A program made the translations under genes and the position numbers. A stretch of DNA of 21,283 bases. Source: a virus. Location: positions 1-21,283 of IMG/VR virus record IMGVR_UViG_3300036398_002946. One strand, given 5' to 3'. The notes beneath the pieces were generated by a model. It saw only the letters and a program-made list of their open reading frames with translations. It did not search any database and was not told where the DNA came from. Below, one piece after another: positions 16,101 through 21,283 of this stretch; within the stretch, counting starts at the first letter, position 1, and the number at the start of each line of letters is the position of its first letter.

Positions 16101-18005
16101 AGTAAAGGTAAAGGATGAAATTGTAGACAAACCACCTGTCGCATCACAAAAAGCATTTGAATTAAGTATTTGTTCATCGATAGAAGTACCCGAAAAATAC
16201 GATTTAAAATAATTAATATATGATTCACGACTAGAAGTATAACTTAAAAAACCAGCACCCGAAACATAATATTGTTTTTGTACTTGGTTTGTTGTTGTTA
16301 CTTGACACTCACAAGCTTGACAATCAGGATATGTAATCATTGGTAATTCCATCGTAGCATCCCATTTATTACATTCAATATTTAAATTGTCACAAACATA
16401 CCCAAGCCCAGGAAATTTACAAATTTCACATAAAGCAGATTTAACTAATCTGTAAAGATATAATACTATATGTCCTACAATTATTAAAATAGGTCCTATT
16501 ATTTGAATAATTACCATTATTATTGAAAATAAAAAAAATAAAAAATCAAAATTCCTGAATCCGTCATTAACCGGAAATTTATTATTTGTCGAAGCACAAC
16601 TATCATCATCAATCTCTTTAATACCAATAAATCTACCTCTACCACCTTCTTTATATTCGTCAATTAATGATGCAACCGTATAAACCCTATTAAAGTTAAA
16701 TTCATAAAATGTATCCTCACAATTAACAATCTCATTAACTCGGTTATTGTAGTCATCACCACTTAGAAAATTTTCAGTATAACCTGTCCAATCTAATCCA
16801 AAATAATATGAACTATGTTTTTTTGTTTCAGAATATTCTTTAATGTTTGGAACTAAATAATATGGTCTTCTTGTTTGTTCCGCTGGAGTATTTGCTTGTT
16901 GCCATTTAATTTTAAATCTATATTTTGATTTTGTTGGTATACCTATTGTTGGGTCATAAGATAATACTTTTTCTCCAAATTCATTTGTAATATAATAATC
17001 CAAATTCATAGGTAATTCCGTAACCCAAGTACCATCCCCATCAATAACATTACCTGCCTGTTCTAATTGATACACTTCCAATATTGGTAATCCATTACTA
17101 TCAATATTAATTGTTTGTCTTAAAGCAAGAATTTGACCCGGTCCTGTTGTTAAATCACATAAATTACCCAAATTGTCTTTAGGTCTACATCCAGGTCTAA
17201 CTCTCATATTATCAGGACTTGAAAACATTGAACCCATAAAAACCGAAGTTGGTTGAATATCAATATTAGCATTATCTCTTAAATCAAAATCCGCTCTACT
17301 AACGGCAATCTGACAAACCGCAGGGTCACCCCACAACGGAGCAACATCAACTGTTTGTTGTATGTTTACAATTTGAGGTAATGAATTTAAATCTGTTGAT
17401 GTTTTAAATTGGTTACCAGCAACTTGTGATTCGGTAGCCAAACCCATTCTAATTAAATCTTGAGGTGTTAAAGAGAACTCACCGATATCAGATAAGTCAA
17501 CATCCATAAATAAAGTTTGACCACCTAATGGAGTTCCCATTATCATATAGTCACCACTATCATTTGTTTTTGTTGTATACTTGTAATACTTGTCGTAAAT
17601 TTCCACAACAGTATTATCAGTTAAAACATCTAATCTACCAGGTAATGTTCCTGTCGCGGCATGTTTAGAATATGATTTTTCGTAAGGTAATAGATTATAT
17701 CTATAACCATCTTCATTTCTATCGTTTGGTGATTTGTATGGGTATATGCTTGAAATTAGAGGATTTGATTCATCAATAGTATCAATTGGAATAAAAATAG
17801 ACACTCGGGCATTTGGTAACCCTAATCCATTGTTAGCAGTAACCCTACCAACAACAACACCATAGTTTGCACAATTTCTTGTATAAATCTCTGATTGTTG
17901 AATTTTTAATGATAAAATTTCTAAAAACTCGAAATCTTGGTCTAATTCAATATTAATTGTTTTATTGATACCAAGTTCAGTTCTTATTCTATATGATTGA
18001 CCCAT
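13182..18005 (-). CDS. Giant baseplate/tail protein with membrane-type segment and Cys cluster, 1607 aa
   Basis: This is the largest gene in the window. Residues about 48-170 resemble a carboxypeptidase-regulatory-like beta sandwich: VVVGRVTANNGLGLPNARVSIF, then after an insertion TNDSGDYMIMGTP. Residues about 487-521 are strongly hydrophobic (FLFFLFSIIMVIIQIIGPIL and beyond), long enough for one long or two short membrane passes. They are followed by a Cys cluster with CxxC, CxxxxxxC, CxxC and CxC spacings (C526, C529, C538, C545, C562, C565, C567), which could bind metal or form disulfides. The rest is beta-type, Tyr/Ser/Thr/Asn-rich. It directly follows the gp6-like gene, the position of T4 gene 7 (about 1030 aa), but no gp7 similarity is evident and a downstream protein has the better BW3 signature. 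The role is inferred as a large baseplate component, possibly one that inserts into the host envelope. Confidence 0.8.
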   Translation of the reverse strand: MGQSYRIRTELGINKTINIELDQDFEFLEILSLKIQQSEIYTRNCANYGVVVGRVTANNGLGLPNARVSIFIPIDTIDESNPLISSIYPYKSPNDRNEDGYRYNLLPYEKSYSKHAATGTLPGRLDVLTDNTVVEIYDKYYKYTTKTNDSGDYMIMGTPLGGQTLFMDVDLSDIGEFSLTPQDLIRMGLATESQVAGNQFKTSTDLNSLPQIVNIQQTVDVAPLWGDPAVCQIAVSRADFDLRDNANIDIQPTSVFMGSMFSSPDNMRVRPGCRPKDNLGNLCDLTTGPGQILALRQTINIDSNGLPILEVYQLEQAGNVIDGDGTWVTELPMNLDYYITNEFGEKVLSYDPTIGIPTKSKYRFKIKWQQANTPAEQTRRPYYLVPNIKEYSETKKHSSYYFGLDWTGYTENFLSGDDYNNRVNEIVNCEDTFYEFNFNRVYTVASLIDEYKEGGRGRFIGIKEIDDDSCASTNNKFPVNDGFRNFDFLFFLFSIIMVIIQIIGPILIIVGHIVLYLYRLVKSALCEICKFPGLGYVCDNLNIECNKWDATMELPMITYPDCQACECQVTTTNQVQKQYYVSGAGFLSYTSSRESYINYFKSYFSGTSIDEQILNSNAFCDATGGLSTISSFTFTQSTNWTTDTYSIYKITQSQPYVIPNQTYSKFAISSTLPLGERINIFNGRYNYFTGLNKIKVSVEPNSNIGKFHYDNTLTVLSNQSFTSGDLVTFVNPATSSDVNWAYSGFTLGGISGNTKGYVGGETTVNVVYADTQITEKTVQYSLPTGSTITNYEFASDREYFQVVTAITVSDAVTLWKNSNVNVDNQNSFPGIISTQTVIDWFGETAGPGSSWSSASYNFSLFDTYQNFGDQYIVIFQRGVDPYSPLYETEYDLSKIFGKEDFASDDNFVVKTKTRLNIPIQKLPDNNQIAVQKFTGQTDMFYSSYFFEPGIVGNTTPGYTYSGYSSTSTGYYGIADAYYSFYFNIVESPFVSNSNIQGISTITSNALYSYDIKPGKYNNGEELSGLGNMYITPYTNTWSNSSSPIVNFTSYTVIPANYSSFVELPVNGGPTFTSKLQDRLVRPKPTLMSNGSLNVMRTDRLPSSDVLDGYDWEYGCALLQQNLKFAIYGIDAKFETYSGPRYSTGASIVTAEIDGLPNSVTVAETFTCENMVGLSCYEGFGSNFQVNQNCVTSDQVVNGCYVFFQEPLNLGKDLGSFNEWGYRFRFFYGLCRGVLSQSFTNNWINGSLFAFPIQVNTTYDKNNKPKLPEYCENLVYFDSTTNNFYYRSSPYQQSPIPKFIGIDSPDSGVNDRNLLFPTTIMNLGMKDYFYSEITFDPSTKGYVIPNINPTSYNDTSDLINLFVISRITDENFLQRIISFGDNSLNQLFSRYENDPRKRRIDGDLAQLLSINSEVGVIGFSQEFYNDNSVQILGTANNPVIAVWFSSTTEDLQIKDYITPGRINFRTTDNLNNFPFTYGIKSQVVPFYQWNIDTSTGSTSVNVFGTQYNNWATKDTDIVQGRAYQSNDRERNPVSSPSYFLSPNVDLNTVSGETSARGYIFGVDSDGNYSTLGTLNNKVMVGAPFQFYFGVTKGQTALDKFKTKYSISE

Positions 18006-18098
18006 CTAATGTCTTTAATTAATAAATAGTTTATGTGGAATTTTTAAAATGTACCCACACAATTTAATTATAAGTTAAAGTGTTTATAAATAAACCAG
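18006..18098. other. Intergenic region between the gp6-like and 1607-aa genes
   Basis: This 93-nt A+T-rich gap is the longest in the window. It holds a copy of the TATTTA element near the downstream start, a short GTTTA/TAAAC hairpin just after the gp6-like stop, and no open reading frame of note. It is a reasonable place for a new transcript start. Confidence 0.6.
18018..18029 (-). promoter_or_regulatory. TATTTA-type element before the 1607-aa gene
   Basis: The minus strand reads CTATTTATTAAT, preceded by AAA, with TATTTA starting 23 nt before the ATG at 18005. Sequence and spacing match the copy at 9411-9423. It is intergenic. Confidence 0.5.
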
Positions 18099-19937
18099 TT
18101 AAGAGAAAGTAACTGATTGGAAGTTTTTAACCAAAACTTTAATATCTTTAGTTGGATATCTAATTTGATAAACTTGTGAAGGTTGAGCAAAAATTGTATC
18201 ATCAACCGTTGAAATAAGTTTTGTTTCAGCATCTGCATATGACATTGAAGTCTCCGCTGAAGAATACTGACCACCAACTTGATTGAATACATCTAATCCA
18301 GCAACAGTTAAAACACCATTTGTATTTTGAATTAAACTCTTTATCTCAGATAGATAAACGTTTTGTCCCAACTCTCTTGTTTGTGGATTAAAGTATGTCG
18401 AAATTTTATCAATAACACTTGAAATTACTTGTCCTGAGTTTTGTGCCGAATCTAAAACGATTGAAACCTCAACACCTAAGTCAATAACCTCAGCGGTAAA
18501 GATTGAAATATAATCATTCATCATTCGATAGTTTGATAAATAATTGGCAATATTTTGTCTTAAAGTATTTGATACAATATTAGTTAACTTACCCGAAGTA
18601 TCATAAGATAATACTTGAATTAATATTTTGTTATCATTTTCAGTTATTGATACTTTAGCAGGAGCTCCGAACTCTGCTGGCATGTTTCTAATCAACGAAT
18701 CATAATCTTGAACGGTAACGGCTCTTTTTTGAGCTGAAAAGTTAAATGAAACGTAATTTCTAATTTCTTCTAATGAAGGAATACCAGCTCCACCAACTGC
18801 TGCAGTTACGTTAGTACATCTTAAAGAGTTAACTACTGATGAGTTTGTTGTCTCTGATGGACCATTAACTGAGAACGATACGGTACCAATTTGATTAATA
18901 ACACTTGTTCCCAAGTTTGTTCCTAATCCACCACCAACTCTATATTGAATAAACAAAGTTGAATTAGGTATTAATGTTGAACCTAATGAAATGTTATTAG
19001 AATATCTTTGTAAATCTAAAGTAACCCCAAGTGTTGTAAATTGATTTAATTGGTCTTGAGCAGTATTTGTACCACCACCAAATGTCATCTTTTTAAATCC
19101 TTCAGGTGTGTATTCTGTTATAAATCTATCTTGTGTTTGAATATATTTACCCACTTTAATACCTGGTTGGTCAGAAACTTTGGTAGGGTCTTCAATAAAA
19201 ACTCTATCTTCAGCTAAGGCATCAACTTCATACCATCTATTAGATAAACCTAAAAATTCTGCGGTTGTTGGAATATTTGTATATTCTGTTCCACTTTTTA
19301 ATAATACACTTGTAATACCAAGTACATTCTTTTCAGGTAAAAATAATTCAAAGAATGGTTTAACATCATTTGCACCAATTACTCTTTTAAACACTTTGGT
19401 TATACCATTGACAACCATTTCTCGTTTTGTAATTGTATAATTCACAAGAACATTATTAGAGTTAAAGTTTGGTATTTTTAATCTATTAGGATAACCTTGA
19501 GAATTATATGGTGAAGCAAAATCAATATCATAAATGTTTTCAAATACAACACCAGCACCAGTTACTTGTGAACCTCTTAATAATGTTCCAAGATATCTTT
19601 CATCTTCTTTATCACCAAAGGCAGGAACCGTAATTGAAAAATCAACTAAAGCAACCGATGGTCTTTGACCCGGTAATTTTAAACCATAAGTTCTTGCAAT
19701 ATTATAAATTGAAGACCTTTGTTGAGCATATTGTAATACAGTTTCCTGAATACTTCTATCAATTTGATAGTTTAAGTTATCTGCAACGGCAGCATTTAAA
19801 TCAAGGAAAACCGAGAACACCGAAGCATCATTAAAATCCTGAATTAATTCAGGGTAATACGTTTTTACGTAATTTAATAATTCAGTTCTTATTCCTTGGA
19901 AATCTCTGGTTGTGTACGATATTTTGTTATTTGCCAT
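18099..19937 (-). CDS. gp6: Baseplate wedge protein, gp6/J-like, 612 aa
   Basis: The N-terminus (ISYTTRDFQGIRTELLNYV, then DFNDASVFSVFLDLNAAVAD) is the start typical of T4 gp6-like wedge proteins. The block near residues 402-416 (AQKRAVTVQDYDSLI) matches the RAVTxxDY core motif of the baseplate-J family. T4 gp6 is 660 aa, so the length fits. In contractile tails gp6/J dimerises around gp7/I to form the wedge ring that gp25/W joins to the sheath. The start lies 5 nt after the gp25-like stop, the W-J order typical of these phages. No Shine-Dalgarno sequence is visible. The assignment is firm at family level. Confidence 0.92.
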   Translation of the reverse strand: MANNKISYTTRDFQGIRTELLNYVKTYYPELIQDFNDASVFSVFLDLNAAVADNLNYQIDRSIQETVLQYAQQRSSIYNIARTYGLKLPGQRPSVALVDFSITVPAFGDKEDERYLGTLLRGSQVTGAGVVFENIYDIDFASPYNSQGYPNRLKIPNFNSNNVLVNYTITKREMVVNGITKVFKRVIGANDVKPFFELFLPEKNVLGITSVLLKSGTEYTNIPTTAEFLGLSNRWYEVDALAEDRVFIEDPTKVSDQPGIKVGKYIQTQDRFITEYTPEGFKKMTFGGGTNTAQDQLNQFTTLGVTLDLQRYSNNISLGSTLIPNSTLFIQYRVGGGLGTNLGTSVINQIGTVSFSVNGPSETTNSSVVNSLRCTNVTAAVGGAGIPSLEEIRNYVSFNFSAQKRAVTVQDYDSLIRNMPAEFGAPAKVSITENDNKILIQVLSYDTSGKLTNIVSNTLRQNIANYLSNYRMMNDYISIFTAEVIDLGVEVSIVLDSAQNSGQVISSVIDKISTYFNPQTRELGQNVYLSEIKSLIQNTNGVLTVAGLDVFNQVGGQYSSAETSMSYADAETKLISTVDDTIFAQPSQVYQIRYPTKDIKVLVKNFQSVTFS

Positions 19938-19942
19938 TTCTA

Positions 19943-20413
19943 TTAAATATTGATAATCACAAAATCACTCTGAGCAAATGTTGAACCATTTGTAGAATAA
20001 TCTAATCTTATTTTTGCTGTATATTCTGATGTTCCTTTACCAGGAAATCTATAAACCGAAGATTCACTAGTTCCTGCAGAGTTTTGTCCTGTTGCAATGT
20101 CCAATTCTTCTTGTGGGTCTGCGGGTGTTATTGTTAAATTATTAATTAAAAGATTTGGCATAAAATTTTCAACCGCGTCTCTAATGTCAGATTCAATAGC
20201 ATTAAATGTTAAACCATCAAATGGTTCAAATAAAAATTCATACAATCTAGTACCAAAAGTTGGTAAATAATACCTTGAACCTTTTCGAGTTAATAAAAGA
20301 TGAATCAAATCAGCCTTTATTTCTTGTTGTTGAAATTGAGTTAATTCTAAGTAATCACCCCTTTCAGAATCTCTGAAGGGAAAATTAAGACCATATGTTG
20401 TACCGTCTGCCAT
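19943..20413 (-). CDS. gp25: Baseplate wedge protein, gp25/GPW family, 156 aa
   Basis: The conserved family core is clear: IKADLIHLLLTRKGSRYY followed by LPTFGTRLYEFLFEP (to about residue 64) and a helix IESDIRDAVENFMPNL. T4 gp25 is 132 aa; the extra length lies in the loop around residues 98-125 (PADPQEELDIATGQ and on). gp25/W is the wedge component that links the baseplate to the first sheath ring and triggers contraction. The gene is followed at 5 nt by the gp6-like gene, as expected. It starts 20 nt after the DUF5522-like stop, with an A+T-rich leader and no Shine-Dalgarno sequence. It is small, cytoplasmic before assembly and part of the virion. Confidence 0.93.
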   Translation of the reverse strand: MADGTTYGLNFPFRDSERGDYLELTQFQQQEIKADLIHLLLTRKGSRYYLPTFGTRLYEFLFEPFDGLTFNAIESDIRDAVENFMPNLLINNLTITPADPQEELDIATGQNSAGTSESSVYRFPGKGTSEYTAKIRLDYSTNGSTFAQSDFVIINI

Positions 20414-20433
20414 ATAACATAAATATACTTAGA

Positions 20434-20637
20434 TTATTTTTTTATTGAAGTGTGAATATTTCTATTACCTTTTATATGTGTAGGGTCAAAAGGACAATGT
20501 CTACAACCTGAACCACAACAAATACCTCTCTTTATATGATATTCTTCAGTAAAAACCATATTACCAAACTTATCGTAGTAAAAATCAGAAGGGAGAAGTT
20601 TATTCGACTTCTCCCTTTTGTTATTATTTAAATTCAT
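20434..20637 (-). CDS. DUF5522-like small Cys/His protein, 67 aa
   Basis: The core DFYYDKFGNMVFTEEYHIKR followed by GICCGSGCRHCPFDP (about residues 18-52) fits the DUF5522 pattern, in which an aromatic segment with MVFTxxYH precedes RGxCCGxGCRHCP. The four Cys and neighbouring His suggest metal binding, but the family has no established function that I know of. Such proteins are typical of Bacteroidota chromosomes, so a copy beside phage baseplate genes suggests acquisition from a host. It begins 8 nt after the nrdJ stop and is probably co-transcribed with it. The only suitable start is the ATG at 20637; the next in-frame ATG lies inside the core. Codons 7-16 encode both arms of a perfect hairpin, which is odd for an ordinary coding start. 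Confidence 0.8.
   Translation of the reverse strand: MNLNNNKREKSNKLLPSDFYYDKFGNMVFTEEYHIKRGICCGSGCRHCPFDPTHIKGNRNIHTSIKK
20589..20617 (-). terminator. Perfect 11-bp stem hairpin inside the 5' end of the DUF5522-like gene
   Basis: AAGGGAGAAGT (20589-20599) and its exact complement ACTTCTCCCTT (20607-20617) flank a 7-nt loop. On the coding strand the stem is followed by CTGATTTTTA, so there is a short U run four bases after the stem. It lies 29 nt downstream of the nrdJ stop. It could terminate part of the nrdJ transcripts, protect their 3' ends, or modulate translation of the small gene. On the plus strand it is followed by a T-rich tract too, so it may act in both directions. Confidence 0.4.
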
Positions 20638-20645
20638 ATTATAAA

Positions 20646-21283
20646 TTATTTAACCTCGCAAGCACCACCAGAACAGGCCAACTCACCACTTAAATCTGTT
20701 TCATCACTCACTTCAACAACATTTTTTAAGTCGATTGAATGTAGTTTTTCAAACATTTTTTCAAATTCTTCTTTAGTACAATCGGTAAATGGTGCTTGAG
20801 TATACGAACCATTATCATAGGGTAATACAGATAGTCCATTGTAAAATTCTCTATTATTCCAAAACCACTCACCAGCTAATTCCCAATCTTCAGGTTTTAA
20901 ACTAATTGTTGCAGATACGTTATGTGTATTTGAACCAGTTCTGTGTCCAGGTCTAACCCATTCTTGTGTAATTTTTTTAACACGTTCTAATAATTGGAAC
21001 GGACTTTCAGTTCTTAAGATAGAACCTTCAGGTGCTTTTTGTGGAACTGAAATTACCGCTGTATCGTGTGGACGGAAATATTCATCTTCAACTAACTCAG
21101 GGTGATTTTCAGATAAGTATTTGTAAATTGCTTCATTCTTTCCAACACGAATACGACGAACGTAATAATCATTATGCCAAGCATGAATACCTGATGATGT
21201 TCCTAATGTTAACGATGTCGTTCCCGCAGGTTTAACCGTTGTTGTTCTTGCTGATTTGTTAATTCCAATTAAGGTAGCAACTC
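20646..21283 (-). CDS. nrdJ: Adenosylcobalamin-dependent ribonucleoside-triphosphate reductase, C-terminal part
   Basis: The 5' part of the gene lies outside the window; 211 residues up to the TAA remain. TTTVKPAGTTSLTLGTSSGIH is the substrate-binding loop typical of class II reductases (VKPSGT in Lactobacillus), followed by YYVRRIRV. The C-terminus CSGGACEVK has two Cys five residues apart, as in the C731/C736 pair that re-reduces the active site of the monomeric Lactobacillus leichmannii enzyme. The protein makes deoxyribonucleotides from ribonucleoside triphosphates using coenzyme B12 without oxygen. In phages it supplies DNA precursors during infection. The full family length is about 740 aa, so about 530 residues are missing; the catalytic Cys and Glu cannot be inspected. 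It is followed at 8 nt by the DUF5522-like gene. Confidence 0.9.
   Translation of the reverse strand, partial: VATLIGINKSARTTTVKPAGTTSLTLGTSSGIHAWHNDYYVRRIRVGKNEAIYKYLSENHPELVEDEYFRPHDTAVISVPQKAPEGSILRTESPFQLLERVKKITQEWVRPGHRTGSNTHNVSATISLKPEDWELAGEWFWNNREFYNGLSVLPYDNGSYTQAPFTDCTKEEFEKMFEKLHSIDLKNVVEVSDETDLSGELACSGGACEVK

Noticed and set aside
13182-18005. Calling the 1607-aa protein T4 gp7
   Set aside because: Position after gp6 suggests it, but I see no gp7 or tail-protein-I motif, and the 990-aa protein carries the better KGT signature.
19180-19440. 86-aa plus-strand frame opposite the gp6-like gene
   Set aside because: It is antisense to a confidently assigned wedge gene, with no motif or supporting neighbour on the plus strand.
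21032-21235. 67-aa plus-strand frame opposite nrdJ
   Set aside because: It is antisense to a clear NrdJ C-terminal sequence and has no independent support.

Overview
The window looks like part of a large contractile-tailed (T4-like, myovirus-type) bacteriophage genome, or a prophage or contig derived from one, with a Bacteroidota host such as a Flavobacterium-like bacterium. The phage call rests on a clear gp25/W-type wedge protein followed by a gp6/J-type wedge protein, then a run of large beta-rich structural genes ending in fibre genes with low-complexity stalks. The host call rests on SprB-type repeats (known from Flavobacterium gliding adhesins), a DUF5522-like cysteine protein typical of Bacteroidota, strongly A+T-rich DNA, and starts without Shine-Dalgarno sequences. 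This host call is an inference. Every supported gene is on the minus strand, so transcription runs from high to low coordinates.

Layout in transcription order. (1) 21283-20434, nucleotide metabolism and a small accessory gene: the C-terminal 211 residues of an adenosylcobalamin-dependent ribonucleotide reductase (nrdJ), then a 67-residue DUF5522-like protein whose 5' end contains a perfect 11-bp hairpin. (2) 20413-18099, baseplate wedge core: gp25-like and gp6-like proteins. (3) 18005-8491, five large structural proteins: a 1607-aa protein with a carboxypeptidase-regulatory-like N-terminal fold, a hydrophobic segment and a cysteine cluster; 591-aa and 291-aa proteins whose gene starts share a 17-bp repeat; a 369-aa protein with a PKD-like domain; and a 302-aa protein. 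(4) 8491-5519, a 990-aa protein with a tail-protein-I (BW3/gp7-type) signature. (5) 5516-1, probable fibre/adhesin module: a 710-aa protein with seven SprB-like repeats, a 110-aa satellite with a related fold, a 532-aa protein with a Thr-Pro stalk, and a truncated protein whose stalk is a proline-free Gly-X-Y array.

The genes form tightly packed units joined by TAATG, ATGA or longer overlaps. Five genes, four of them after real gaps, have an A+T-rich element around TATTTA(T/A) 23-31 nt before the start codon; this is a candidate late promoter or leader element. A plausible reading is that gp25, gp6 and the 990-aa protein form the wedge core, the proteins between them decorate or extend the baseplate, and the last four genes make host-contacting fibres, with SprB-like domains mimicking or engaging host surface adhesins.

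No gene-free stretch exceeds 300 bases; the longest gaps are 93 nt (18006-18098) and 88 nt (2967-3054). No tRNA, rRNA, CRISPR array, insertion sequence or integrase was seen.
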